From: Paenibacillus yonginensis | GTDB lineage: Bacteria > Bacillota > Bacilli > Paenibacillales > Paenibacillaceae | Length of the DNA: 64,000 nucleotides | Assembly (NCBI RefSeq): GCF_001685395.1 | Contig: NZ_CP014167.1 | Location: 1,617,501-1,681,500, forward strand | Direction of reading: 5' to 3' | In this document: piece by piece, positions 54,310 to 62,894 of the stretch | Layout of the letters: each line of letters starts with the position of its first letter | Position numbering within the stretch: position 1 is the first letter of the stretch | Position numbers and translations under genes: made by a program | Notes under the pieces: generated by a model | Told to the model about the DNA's origin: nothing | Database searches by the model: none | What the model saw: only the letters and a program-made list of their open reading frames with translations

Positions 54310-55084
54310 ATGAGATTGCAGAACAAAATCATACTCATCACCGGTTCCGGTTCAGGGATCGGCAAAGCGACGGCGCGTCTGTTCGCCAAGGAAGGCGCTA
54401 CGGTTATTGTCAACGATTTGGCGGCGGATAAAGGCCGGGAGACGGCTGATGAGATTACGTCGGAAGGCGGGGCGGCCATCTTCATTCAAGCCGATGTGAC
54501 CGACCCTGAATCGGTGAAGTCGATGGTGGATGGAGTTATCGCTAAATTCGGCAGGATCGACGTTCTGTTCAACAATGCCGGAGTCAGCGGAGTAGGCGCC
54601 ATTCACGAGGTAGAGCCGGATGCGTGGGACCGCGTGATCAACATCAATATCCGCGGCGTCTTTTTGCCGAATAAATACGTGATTCCTCACATGATGGAGC
54701 AGCAGGGCGGCTCAATCATCAATATGTCCTCCTGCATCGCCGAAATCGGTTTGGCCCGCCGGGCTTCCTATTCGGCAACCAAAGGAGCCGTCCTCGCTTT
54801 AACGAAATCGATGCAGGTCGATTACGCCCCATACGGAATCCGCGTAAACGCCTTATTGCCGGGTACGGTGCTTACCCCATTTGTTGAAGATTATTTGCGC
54901 ACTTCCTATGACGATATGGAAGATGGCTACGCATCGCTCAAAAAAACGCCAGCTCAGCGGCGATCTGCTCCGTCCAGAGGATGTGGCCAAAGCCGCGCTG
55001 TTCCTCGCATCGGACGATTCGAAATTCATGATGGGTTCACCTCTTTATATTGACGGCGGTGTCGTCTTTGGCAAAAATGTATAA
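54310..55084 (+). pseudogene. SDR family dehydrogenase of the fucose cluster, frameshifted in an A7 run
   Basis: From ATG 54310 (GAGGAG upstream) a short-chain dehydrogenase is encoded: ILITGSGSGIGKATARLFAK (cofactor loop TGxxxGIG), FNNAGVSGVGAIHEV, INMSSCIAEIG with the catalytic serine and ASYSATKGAVLALT with YxxxK. After SLKK at seven A (54940-54946) the frame is off by one; the family C-terminus continues one base on as RQLSGDLLRPEDVAKAALFL and SPLYIDGGVVFG to 55084. With six A the product is a normal 257-residue SDR. In the read frame it ends with a foreign tail. Likely roles are L-fucose 1-dehydrogenase or 2-keto-3-deoxy-L-fuconate 4-dehydrogenase. Confidence 0.83.
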
Positions 55085-55116
55085 CTCTATTCCCGAATCG
55101 GAGGTTATGAAATCTT

Positions 55117-56025
55117 ATGAAGCTACTTACTTTTAACGAAAATGGATTACAGCAGTTAGGCGTTAAAACGGACAGCGGTGTTGTACATATTTTGAAAGCG
55201 CTGCAAAAGGTTGAGGCCAAGGACAGCAGCGTGCCGACAACCGTCCACCAGGTTATCGAGGGAGGGGCTGCGGCGTTATCCGCTCTGCAGGCATACGTAA
55301 ATGCAGTGTTGGCAGCCGGCGAAAGCAGCTGCATCTTGGATGAAGGCAGTTTGACTTACGAGCCATGCGTTCCGAATCCGAACAAAATCATCTGTGTGGG
55401 CCTCAACTACCGCAAGCATGCGGAAGAAACGAATGCCCCGATTCCGGCGTATCCGATTTTGTTCAACAAATTCAATAATACGTTGACCGGCAGCGGTCAT
55501 GATGTTCCCCTTCCGGTTAAAGTGACGAGCAAAGTGGACTATGAAGCGGAGCTGGTTATTGTGATCGGCAAGGAAGCGAAATATGTATCCAAAGAAAATG
55601 CGCTCGATTACGTATTCGGATACTGCAATGTCAATGATTTGTCGGCCCGCGATCTGCAAATGCGCACCCATCAATGGCTGCTCGGCAAATCCTGCGACGG
55701 ATTCAGTCCGCTGGGTCCTTACCTGGTAACAGCTGACGAAGTAGGCAACCCGAATGATTTGTCGATCCGCTGTATCGTGAACGGAGAGGTCCGCCAGGAC
55801 TCGAACACTTCGGATATGATTTTCCATTGTGATGAAATCGTCAGCTACATCTCCCAGCACATGACGCTTACGCCAGGCGATATTATCCTTACAGGAACTC
55901 CGGAAGGGGTCGTGCTCGGCTATCCGGAAGATCAGCAGGTTTATCTGAAAGACGGAGACGTCGTGACGATTGAGATCGAGAAGCTTGGTTCTTTGACGAA
56001 CCGCATGGTGAATGAGCAAGCCTAA
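55117..56025 (+). CDS. FAH-family hydrolase, probable 2,4-diketo-3-deoxy-L-fuconate hydrolase
   Basis: A 302-residue member of the fumarylacetoacetate hydrolase superfamily, which cleaves C-C bonds in diketo acids. KIICVGLNYRKHAEETN, SKVDYEAELVIVIGK with the E143/E145 metal ligands, GYCNVNDLSARDLQ with D174, and LTPGDIILTGTPEGVVLG are conserved. In oxidative deoxy-sugar pathways this family splits 2,4-diketo-3-deoxy-fuconate or -rhamnonate into pyruvate and L-lactate. The neighbours (UxaA dehydratase, SDRs, LutABC, FucU) support that role here. Other diketo-acid substrates cannot be excluded by sequence. Confidence 0.87.
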   Translation: MKLLTFNENGLQQLGVKTDSGVVHILKALQKVEAKDSSVPTTVHQVIEGGAAALSALQAYVNAVLAAGESSCILDEGSLTYEPCVPNPNKIICVGLNYRKHAEETNAPIPAYPILFNKFNNTLTGSGHDVPLPVKVTSKVDYEAELVIVIGKEAKYVSKENALDYVFGYCNVNDLSARDLQMRTHQWLLGKSCDGFSPLGPYLVTADEVGNPNDLSIRCIVNGEVRQDSNTSDMIFHCDEIVSYISQHMTLTPGDIILTGTPEGVVLGYPEDQQVYLKDGDVVTIEIEKLGSLTNRMVNEQA

Positions 56026-56052
56026 CTTCTAAATAAATAGGGGGTGCCCTGA

Positions 56053-56385
56053 ATGACCAAAGCTATCGAAGCCGGCGCCAGCGCGATTGTGATGGATGCC
56101 CGGGATCACGTGGCAACCGCGATTAAAGATTTACAGGCGGGAGACCACATCACTTTTATGAAAAAGGATCAAGCCACAGAGCTTGTGCTGCTTGACCCTA
56201 TTCCTTTCGGGCATAAGGTGGCGATCGAAGATATGCCTGCCGGTACGGAAATCCGCAAATACGGTGAAGTCATTGGCCGGACGACAGCGGACATTTTCGC
56301 CGGCCAGCATGTCCATGTGCATAACGTCGAGGGTATCCGCGGCCGCGGCGACCAGGCAAATGCCAAACAAGGAGGAACACAGTGA
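56053..56385 (+). CDS. UxaA-family dehydratase, small subunit (SAF domain)
   Basis: A 110-residue protein equal to the N-terminal SAF domain of altronate dehydratase UxaA: ARDHVATAIKDLQAGDHITF, PIPFGHKVAIEDMPAGTEIR, KYGEVIGRTTADIFAGQHVH and VHNVEGIRGRGD. In many bacteria UxaA is one long chain; here the SAF domain and the catalytic domain are separate adjacent genes, as in some sugar-acid clusters such as that for fucose in Campylobacter. GGGGGTGCC precedes ATG 56053. Its stop overlaps the large-subunit start (TGATG). Confidence 0.87.
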   Translation: MTKAIEAGASAIVMDARDHVATAIKDLQAGDHITFMKKDQATELVLLDPIPFGHKVAIEDMPAGTEIRKYGEVIGRTTADIFAGQHVHVHNVEGIRGRGDQANAKQGGTQ

Positions 56386-57545
56386 TGACTCACATCATGG
56401 GATACAGAAGACCCAATGGCGAGATTGGCATCCGCAATCATCTCTTAATTATTCCTACGGTCATTTGCTCCAATCAAGTAAGCAGCCGGATCATGCAGAT
56501 GGTGCCGGATACGGTTGCCATCCCGCATCAGCACGGCTGCAGCCAAATCGGTGCCGACAAGGACCGGACCTTTGATGTGCTGGCCGGCACCGGCCGCAAT
56601 CCGAATGTCGGGGGCGTTATCATCGTCAGTCTCGGCTGCGAGGTTGTTGATCCTCAGGAGCTTGCTGAAGCAATCCGCCCTACGGGCAAGTTCGTCGAGG
56701 TCATCGACATTCAAGCGGTGGGCGGTTCCGTCAAAGCGATCCAGCATGGCATCGAGCTGGCCAAGGAAATGCGGGCTAAGCTTGATCAGATGCAGCCGGA
56801 GCCGGTGGCGCTGAGCGAGCTGATCATCGGCGTCAAATGCGGCGGTTCGGACGCAACCTCCGGACTTGCATCCAACCCTGCGCTTGGGGCGGCCGCCGAC
56901 ACACTGATCCAGCATGGCGGAGGCGTCGTGATCGGGGAGACGACGGAAATCATTGGCGCCGAACACATTCTGGCTTCCCGCTGCTCGGCACCGGAGACGT
57001 CGGAGAAGCTCTACCATATCGTAGACCGGTTCGAAAAAGAAGTAGAACGGATGGGCGCCGATATGCGCGGCGGTAATCCAAGTCCGGGCAACATCGCGGG
57101 CGGGTTGACGACGATCGAAGAGAAATCGCTCGGCTGCATCAGCAAATGCGGTACGGCTCCGATCCAAGGCGTGATCGAATATGCGGAGGATATTCCGAAG
57201 CATGGCCTGTACTTCATGGATTCCCCGGGGAACGATATCGAATGCGTATCCGGCATGGCTGCCGGCGGCGCGCATCTGGTCTGCTTCACCACCGGCCGTG
57301 GAACTCCGACCGGTTCAGCCGTGATCCCGGTCATCAAAATCACGGGGAACAGCCGGATGTTTGAACGTATGTCCGACAACATGGACGTCAATGTCGGTGA
57401 AATGCTGGACGGCACGCTCAGCCTGGAGTCTGCGGGCAACCGGATCTGGGAAGAAATTGTGGCGGTTGCAAGCGGCAAGCTGACCAAATCCGAAATATTG
57501 GGCCATACCGAGTTCAGTATTAACCGGATTGGACCAAGTTTATAA
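56385..57545 (+). CDS. UxaA-family dehydratase, large subunit (probable L-fuconate dehydratase)
   Basis: A 386-residue protein equal to the catalytic domain of UxaA/GarD dehydratases: GYRRPNGEIGIRNHLLIIPT, VAIPHQHGCSQIGAD, VIIVSLGCEVVDPQELAEAI, VKCGGSDATSGLASNPALGA, GETTEIIGAEHILASRC, and KSLGCISKCGTAPI. The conserved cysteines and histidines fit the metal site. It removes water from an aldonate, giving a 2-keto-3-deoxy acid. L-fuconate is inferred from FucU, the lactonase and LutABC nearby; D-arabinonate or L-galactonate would yield glycolate or glycerate instead of lactate. ATG 56385 follows AAGGAGGA. Confidence 0.87.
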   Translation: MTHIMGYRRPNGEIGIRNHLLIIPTVICSNQVSSRIMQMVPDTVAIPHQHGCSQIGADKDRTFDVLAGTGRNPNVGGVIIVSLGCEVVDPQELAEAIRPTGKFVEVIDIQAVGGSVKAIQHGIELAKEMRAKLDQMQPEPVALSELIIGVKCGGSDATSGLASNPALGAAADTLIQHGGGVVIGETTEIIGAEHILASRCSAPETSEKLYHIVDRFEKEVERMGADMRGGNPSPGNIAGGLTTIEEKSLGCISKCGTAPIQGVIEYAEDIPKHGLYFMDSPGNDIECVSGMAAGGAHLVCFTTGRGTPTGSAVIPVIKITGNSRMFERMSDNMDVNVGEMLDGTLSLESAGNRIWEEIVAVASGKLTKSEILGHTEFSINRIGPSL

Positions 57546-57595
57546 TTCATCCGCCTAACCGGCACAACAAATGAAACCATAGGAGGCTATTGGAA

Positions 57596-58390
57596 ATGGG
57601 AAGACTAGCTGACAGAGTGGCTCTGGTGACTGGAGCAAGCCGGGGAATCGGAGAAGCTATCGCCATCCGGCTCGCGGAAGAAGGCGCGCATGTGGCGGTC
57701 AATTATACATCGGATCGTTCGCGCCCGCTGGCGGAGAAAGTGAAAGAGCAGGTGGAGGCTCTTGGCGTGAAAGCAATGGTCGTCCAGGCGGACGTAGGCA
57801 GCAAACAGCAGGTCGAAGCCATGTTCGAGCAAGTGCGCGGGCAGCTCGGCGAGGTGGAGATTCTCGTCAACAATGCCGGCATCGCCCCGTTTGAGCCGTT
57901 TATGCAGGTATCTGAAGAAACGTGGGACCGCACCTATAACACCAATGTTAAATCGATATTTATGGCCTCGCAGCTGGCTGCGAAATCGATGATCGAGAAA
58001 CGTTACGGCAAAATCATCAACGTGCTTTCAACGGCCAGCCTGCTGGTCACAAGCCCGGTCATTCCGCATTACCAATCGTCCAAAGCGGCTGCCCACATGC
58101 TGACCAAAGGGATGGCCATCGAGCTTGGCAAATACAATATCAATGTTAACGCCGTCGGTCCAAGCACCGTAGACACTGACATGTGTACCGACTTTCTGGC
58201 TGATCCGGAGATTCGCGCCAAGGAAATCGAAGCCAACCCGATGAAGCGGCTAGGTACTTCCCGGCAGATCGGCGACGCCGTAGTGTTCCTCGCCTCCGAA
58301 GAGGCCATGCAGATCAACGGTCATCTGCTGATGGTCGACGGCGGACTTACTGTCAAAGCCGCTCAGCCTGACGACCATATGGAGCACTGA
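57596..58390 (+). CDS. SDR family dehydrogenase of the fucose cluster (FabG-like)
   Basis: A 264-residue short-chain dehydrogenase. Cofactor loop VALVTGASRGIGEAIAIRLA, NNAGIAPFEPFMQVSEETWD, IINVLSTASLLVTSP in the serine strand, and HYQSSKAAAHMLTKGMAIEL with the catalytic YxxxK; the end INGHLLMVDGGLT is typical. A candidate for either the sugar 1-dehydrogenase or the 4-dehydrogenase of the 2-keto-3-deoxy acid. ATG at 57596 is placed nine bases after AGGAGG; an in-frame TTG at 57590 is too close. It lies between the dehydratase and the lut genes. Confidence 0.85.
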   Translation: MGRLADRVALVTGASRGIGEAIAIRLAEEGAHVAVNYTSDRSRPLAEKVKEQVEALGVKAMVVQADVGSKQQVEAMFEQVRGQLGEVEILVNNAGIAPFEPFMQVSEETWDRTYNTNVKSIFMASQLAAKSMIEKRYGKIINVLSTASLLVTSPVIPHYQSSKAAAHMLTKGMAIELGKYNINVNAVGPSTVDTDMCTDFLADPEIRAKEIEANPMKRLGTSRQIGDAVVFLASEEAMQINGHLLMVDGGLTVKAAQPDDHMEH

Positions 58391-58408
58391 TAACGTGAGA
58401 GGTGCAGC

Positions 58409-59137
58409 ATGAAAGTATCTTTATTCATCACTTGTCTAAGCGATGCCATCTACCCCCGGGTAGGGGAAGCGATGGTCCGGCTGTTGGTCAAATATGGCGT
58501 GCGGTTGGATTTCCCGGACGTGCAGACCTGCTGCGGCCAGCCGGCTTACAACAGCGGGTATTGGGAGGAAGCCAGAAGGGCGGCTAGAACGGTTCTTGAT
58601 GCGTTTGAGGACAGCGACTTTGTGGTTTCCCCGTCCGGTTCCTGTACTTATATGGTTCATCATTATGCGCATCTGTTTCAAGATGATCCCGTCTACCTGG
58701 ATAAGGCTTTAAAGCTGCAGGAAAAAACGTACGAATTCACTCAGTTCCTGGTTCACGTTCTTGGAGTCACGGATGTCGGCGCCGTATTTCCGCATAAAGT
58801 CACTTACCATCCGTCCTGCCATGGCAGCAGGCTGCTTGGCGTCAAGGATGAGCCGATGAAGCTGTTAAACGGGGTCAGCGGGCTCCAGTTTGTTCCGCTC
58901 CCCTTTGCCGAGGATTGCTGCGGATTCGGCGGCACGTTTGCGGTCAAAATGGCGGATATTTCAGGTGCTATGGTCACGGAGAAAGCGGATCACGTAACAG
59001 AAACGGAAGCGGAAGTGCTGGTAGGCCTGGATATGGGGTGCCTAATGAACATCGCCGGCAATCTGCGGTACCGGGGGGAGCCTGTTAAGGTCATGCATCT
59101 GGCCGAATTGTTATACGAAGGAGTGACCCGGGCATGA
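58409..59137 (+). CDS. lutA: Lactate utilization protein A, Fe-S oxidoreductase
   Basis: A 242-residue protein with two cysteine-rich CCG domains: DVQTCCGQPAYNSGYWEEAR at about residue 35-55 and FAEDCCGFGGTFAVKMADIS at about 170-190, plus YHPSCHGSRLLGVKDEP. These bind an iron-sulfur or heterodisulfide-reductase-type cofactor. LutA, LutB and LutC together oxidise L-lactate to pyruvate in Bacillus. Start ATG 58409 after GAGAGGTG. Its stop overlaps the lutB start (ATGA). In this operon the lactate is expected to come from the sugar pathway. Confidence 0.94.
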   Translation: MKVSLFITCLSDAIYPRVGEAMVRLLVKYGVRLDFPDVQTCCGQPAYNSGYWEEARRAARTVLDAFEDSDFVVSPSGSCTYMVHHYAHLFQDDPVYLDKALKLQEKTYEFTQFLVHVLGVTDVGAVFPHKVTYHPSCHGSRLLGVKDEPMKLLNGVSGLQFVPLPFAEDCCGFGGTFAVKMADISGAMVTEKADHVTETEAEVLVGLDMGCLMNIAGNLRYRGEPVKVMHLAELLYEGVTRA

Positions 59138-60652
59138 ACAAGGCGAATCCACCGCTCACAACGGTAAAAGAAAGAGCGGACCTGGCGCTGAATGACGAGT
59201 TTCTGCGCAAAGCGGTCCGGTTCACGACTGAAAGGCTGCGCAGCGGCAAAAAAAAACGCCTCCGAAGAACACGGCCGCTGGGACGAATGGCGGGAGCGCG
59301 GCAGACAAATCCGGCTGCACACGATTGCCCATTTGGACTATTACTTAAATTTGTTCGCCGATAACGCCCGCGCTAACGGGGTTCATGTCCATTTTGCCGA
59401 AACTTCGGCGGAAGCGGTGACAATCGCTTTGGCTATTGCCGAACGGAAGTCTGCAAAGTCCGTGGTGAAATCCAAGTCGATGGTAACCGAAGAGCTGCAT
59501 TTGAACCATGAGCTGGAGACGATCGGCGTAGAAGCCATTGAGACGGATCTTGGCGAATACATCATTCAGCTTGCAGGCGAAACGCCCTCCCATATTATTA
59601 TCCCGGCTATTCATAAGAACAGGTATCAAATAGCGGAAATGCTCTCCGAAGTCGCAGGGGAAACGCTGCCGCCGGATACGTCGGTTCTTGCCGGTTTCGT
59701 CCGCAAGAAGCTGAGGGAGAAATTCCTTGAGGCTGACATCGGCATGACAGGCTGCAACTTTGCGATTGCGGAGACCGGCTCGATGGTTCTGTTTGAGAAT
59801 GAAGGCAACGCCCGCATGGTCACAACGGTTCCCAAGACGCAAATCACGTTGATGGGCATGGAGCGCATCCTCCCGTCCTGGTCTGACCTCGAGGTTATGG
59901 CCACGTTATTGCCCCGTTCGGCAACCGGTCAGAAGCTGACCGTTTATATGTCGGGGATAACCGGACCAAGAAGAGAACAGGACGCTGACGGACCGGAAGA
60001 AATGCATCTTATTATCGTGGATAACGGCCGCTCGCTCCAGCTTGGCGATCCGGAATTCCAGGAACTGCTGAACTGCATCCGCTGCGGCGCTTGTTTGAAT
60101 GCATGCCCCGTTTACCGGCATATCGGAGGTCATGCCTACGGCGGAACCTACAGCGGTCCGATCGGTGCCGTGCTGACGCCGGCTTTACAGAAGAATGTTG
60201 CCGAATGGGATGACATCGCAAGCGCTTCCAGCTTGTGCGGCGCTTGTTACGAAGCTTGCCCGGTTAAAATTCCGCTGCACGATATGCTGGTCTCTTTACG
60301 CCGCCGCAAGGTGGAAAGCGGACACGGCCAATCTATGGAATCCGCGGGCATGAAAGGTTTTGGCGCCGTGATGGCCAATTCCAGACGGTTCAAGCTTGTG
60401 CTCGGGCTTGGCAAAATGGGACAGAAGCTGGTCGCAAGAAACGGGGAAATCCGGTCGAAGCTGGGTCCCTTGAAAGGCTGGAACAACTACCGGGTTGCGC
60501 CGAGTTTGCCGAAGGAGTCCTTCCGGGACCGCTGGGGAACGCTGGAGCGGGAAATCCGTCACGGCCTGCAAGAGCTGGATCCGGCCGTTCGGGCAAGGAT
60601 GGAAGCCCTCGTGAAGGCAAGAGACAACAGCGAAGGGAGGAAGGCTCCCTAG
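59134..60652 (+). pseudogene. lutB: Lactate utilization protein B (4Fe-4S, LUD domain), frameshifted in an A9 run
   Basis: From ATG 59134 the N-terminus reads VKERADLALNDEFLRKAVRF and reaches nine A at 59248-59256, where the frame is one base off. The rest continues in the next frame as KNASEEHGRWDEWRERGRQI through to 60652. It includes the LUD region (GMTGCNFAIAETGSMVLFEN), two ferredoxin motifs (CIRCGACLNACPVYR and CGACYEACPVKIPLHD) and YGGTYSGPIGAVLTP. With one A removed the protein is a normal 505-residue LutB. A9 runs are known sites of polymerase slippage, so some full-length protein could still be made; alternatively this is a base-calling artefact or a phase-variable switch. Confidence 0.88.
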
Positions 60653-60713
60653 TAATTGCCGAAGGAAAGAAAGGCAGGAAATCCAGGGAAAGGCAGGGAA
60701 AGGAGGACCCTCC

Positions 60714-61523
60714 ATGGCGAAGACTGAGATTACGGAGAATATGGAAAATACAAGGGATACAGAGAATACGGAAAATAAGAAAAACACCCATCAGGAATGG
60801 CTGGATCAGCTGAGGAGAGAATCGCTGGCCAAGCAGGAAAAGTTTATGAACGGCATTGCCGGCAAGCTGGGCAGGCCTCGTGTGACCGAGAAGCCGGAGC
60901 ATCCTTTTCGCGGTGCGCCGGACTTCTGGAACTCGTTTGAATGGCCGATGGAAGAGCGAATCGAAAGGTTTACCGCAAATTTTCAAAGTGCTGGCGGCCA
61001 TGTGGCCAGATGCCTTACGATGGAAGAAGCCAAAACGTTTATTGCCGATAAAGCGAGAGAAACTAGCGCCAAATATATTATCCGTCAGGATCAGCCGGAG
61101 CTTGACGCCCTTGGACTGGAAAACGAGCTCCCTGAAGCAAAGCTTACGGTATGGAATCATGGGCAGGAACCTGCTGAACATGCACAAGAGGAGGACTGGA
61201 AAGCACGGGCTGCGGAAGCGGATATGGGGATTGTGCTCGTTGATTATGCTACCGCTTACACAGGCTCGATGACCGTGCTGTCCTCTAAGGCCAAGGGCAG
61301 GTCCGTCAGTCTTCTTCCTACGATTTTGATGGCTATTCTTCCTGTGGAGCGGCTTCGCACAAGGCTCGGAGAAACGCTGGTTCATTTTGACCGGGCCGGA
61401 AGAGATAATCTGCCTGCGGGGATTCATTTTATTTCGGGTCCCAGCCGTTCGGCCGATATTGAAAATGACCTTACCATCGGGGTTCACGGCCCCGGGATCG
61501 TTTATGCCATCCTGGTAGGGTAG
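60714..61523 (+). CDS. lutC: Lactate utilization protein C (LUD family) with N-terminal extension
   Basis: A 269-residue LutC. The LUD domain (about 50-269) shows AEADMGIVLVDYATAYTGSM, SVSLLPTILMAILPVERL, IHFISGPSRSADIENDLTIG and VHGPGIVYAILVG. The conserved N-terminal block KFMNGIAGKLGRPR begins near residue 43. The preceding charged stretch (residues 6-24, ENMENTRDTENTENKKNT) is built from a 27-base tandem duplication and is unusual for LutC. ATG 60714 has AAAGGAGGA upstream in a purine-rich leader that itself repeats AGGCAGGRAA. Third component of the lactate oxidation complex. Confidence 0.9.
   Translation: MAKTEITENMENTRDTENTENKKNTHQEWLDQLRRESLAKQEKFMNGIAGKLGRPRVTEKPEHPFRGAPDFWNSFEWPMEERIERFTANFQSAGGHVARCLTMEEAKTFIADKARETSAKYIIRQDQPELDALGLENELPEAKLTVWNHGQEPAEHAQEEDWKARAAEADMGIVLVDYATAYTGSMTVLSSKAKGRSVSLLPTILMAILPVERLRTRLGETLVHFDRAGRDNLPAGIHFISGPSRSADIENDLTIGVHGPGIVYAILVG
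60735..60777 (+). repeat. 27-base tandem duplication inside lutC
   Basis: GAGAATATGGAAAATA (60735-60750) recurs as GAGAATACGGAAAATA (60762-60777), 15 of 16 bases the same, in frame. It creates ENMENTRDT and ENTENKKNT. Confidence 0.75.
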
Positions 61524-61573
61524 GGAAAATGGATGACTAAAACAAAAACAGTACGAATCCAGGAGGGAGTCCC

Positions 61574-62023
61574 TTGTTAATCGGTATATCCAAGCTGATT
61601 TCGCCTGACCTGATTAAAATACTCATGGAAATGGGCCATGGCGACGAAATCGTCCTCGCCGACGCTAATTTCCCTGCAGCAAGCGTGGCGCAAAGGCTGG
61701 TCCGGGCTGACGGCCATTCGATTCCGGAGCTGCTGGAGGCCATTCTTCGCCTTTTCCCTCTTGATTCTTACTCTGCAAAACAAGCAGCGCTAATGGAAGT
61801 CGTCCCCGGCGATCCGGTGGAGACACCGATTTGGACCGTGTACGAAGATATTATTCATAGGCATTATGGTCAAAACCAGCCGTTCGTCGGTTTCGAAGTG
61901 GTAGAGCGATTTGCGTTCTATGAACGGGCTAAAAAGGCCTATGCCATCGTAGCCACGGGGGAATCCGCCCAGTATGCGAATATCATTTTGCGAAAAGGAG
62001 TGATTACGGCTCATGCGGATTGA
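61574..62023 (+). CDS. fucU: RbsD/FucU family mutarotase, probable L-fucose mutarotase
   Basis: A 149-residue RbsD/FucU protein that interconverts sugar anomers. LIKILMEMGHGDEIVLADAN contains the family's catalytic histidine H22 and acidic residues; IWTVYEDIIHRHYGQNQPFV and FERFAFYERAKKAYAIVATG-like C-terminal block (residues about 115-132) favour FucU over RbsD. The start is TTG at 61574 with AGGAGGGAG upstream. It overlaps the lactonase gene by 11 bases. A fucose mutarotase speeds supply of the anomer used by the dehydrogenase. Confidence 0.88.
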   Translation: MLIGISKLISPDLIKILMEMGHGDEIVLADANFPAASVAQRLVRADGHSIPELLEAILRLFPLDSYSAKQAALMEVVPGDPVETPIWTVYEDIIHRHYGQNQPFVGFEVVERFAFYERAKKAYAIVATGESAQYANIILRKGVITAHAD

Positions 62024-62861
62024 TGCGCATCAGCATTATTGGAAGCTGGCCCGAGGGGATTATGATTGGATCACGCCCGATATGCCCGTATTGAACCGTG
62101 ATTATCTTCCCTCCGATCTGGCGCCTCATCTCAAGCAGCACGGGATGGACGGCTCGATCGTCGTTCAAGCAGCCGCGACAGTAGAGGAATCAGATGATTT
62201 GCTGTCGTTAGCCGGTGAAGAGGAATCTATTCTCGGGGTAGTAGGCTGGCTTGATTTACAAGATCCGTCCTACAAGGAAAATCTTGAACGGTTTCGGCGT
62301 CATCCCAAATTTGTGGGTATCCGCGTCATGATTCAGGAGATGCCCGATGCCGCGGTGATCCTCCAGGAACCTTTTATCGAGGCCTTTACTTATTTGAGTG
62401 AACAGGAGACGCCCGTTGACCTGCTGGTCACCTCGGGCCAGCTGGACTCTCTCGTTCAGCTGATGGATCTAGTGCCGGATTTGCATGGCGTAGTTGATCA
62501 TCTCGCCAAACCGGACATTGCCAATCAAAGGCTGGAACCGTGGAAAAGCCAAATGAAGCAGATCGCCAGGCATCCGAATGTGTACTGCAAATTATCAGGA
62601 ATGGTGACCGAAGCTGACCACCTGCAATGGCAGCCGTCTGATTTCACGGCGTATATTCATTCTATTTTGGAGATATTTGGCCCTGACCGGGTGATGTTCG
62701 GAAGCGACTGGCCAGTTTGCCTGCTCGCGGCGAGTTATGCACAAGTGTTTGAGCTTTTGAACGACCAGCTGCCGCAAACTTTGTCCGCCGAGCAGAAAGG
62801 GAATATTTTTGGCCATAATGCGAGCCGGTTCTACAAGTTGAAAGCGCTGCCTCATACCTGA
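62013..62861 (+). CDS. Amidohydrolase-family lactonase, probable L-fuconolactonase
   Basis: A 282-residue TIM-barrel hydrolase of the amidohydrolase-2 (COG3618) group. Metal motif H6-x-H8 in RIDAHQHYWKL; DYDWITPDMPVLNRDYLPSD; VGIRVMIQEMP; VYCKLSGMVTEADH; and RVMFGSDWPVC with the conserved aspartate. These are the hallmarks of L-fuconolactonase and related L-rhamnonolactonases, which open the sugar lactone to the aldonate. ATG 62013 has AAAGGAGTG upstream within fucU. It supplies the step between the sugar dehydrogenase and the dehydratase. Confidence 0.9.
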   Translation: MRIDAHQHYWKLARGDYDWITPDMPVLNRDYLPSDLAPHLKQHGMDGSIVVQAAATVEESDDLLSLAGEEESILGVVGWLDLQDPSYKENLERFRRHPKFVGIRVMIQEMPDAAVILQEPFIEAFTYLSEQETPVDLLVTSGQLDSLVQLMDLVPDLHGVVDHLAKPDIANQRLEPWKSQMKQIARHPNVYCKLSGMVTEADHLQWQPSDFTAYIHSILEIFGPDRVMFGSDWPVCLLAASYAQVFELLNDQLPQTLSAEQKGNIFGHNASRFYKLKALPHT

Positions 62862-62894
62862 TAGAGGGATGGAAAGGAGGGGAAATAGATCGGA

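Noticed and set aside
60390..61487. A 365-codon open frame opposite lutB and lutC
   Set aside because: Low-complexity, no family features; the plus strand carries clear lut genes.
62013..62861. Amidohydrolase as an aromatic or pesticide-degrading enzyme
   Set aside because: The HQHYW start and overlap with fucU fit sugar lactonases far better.
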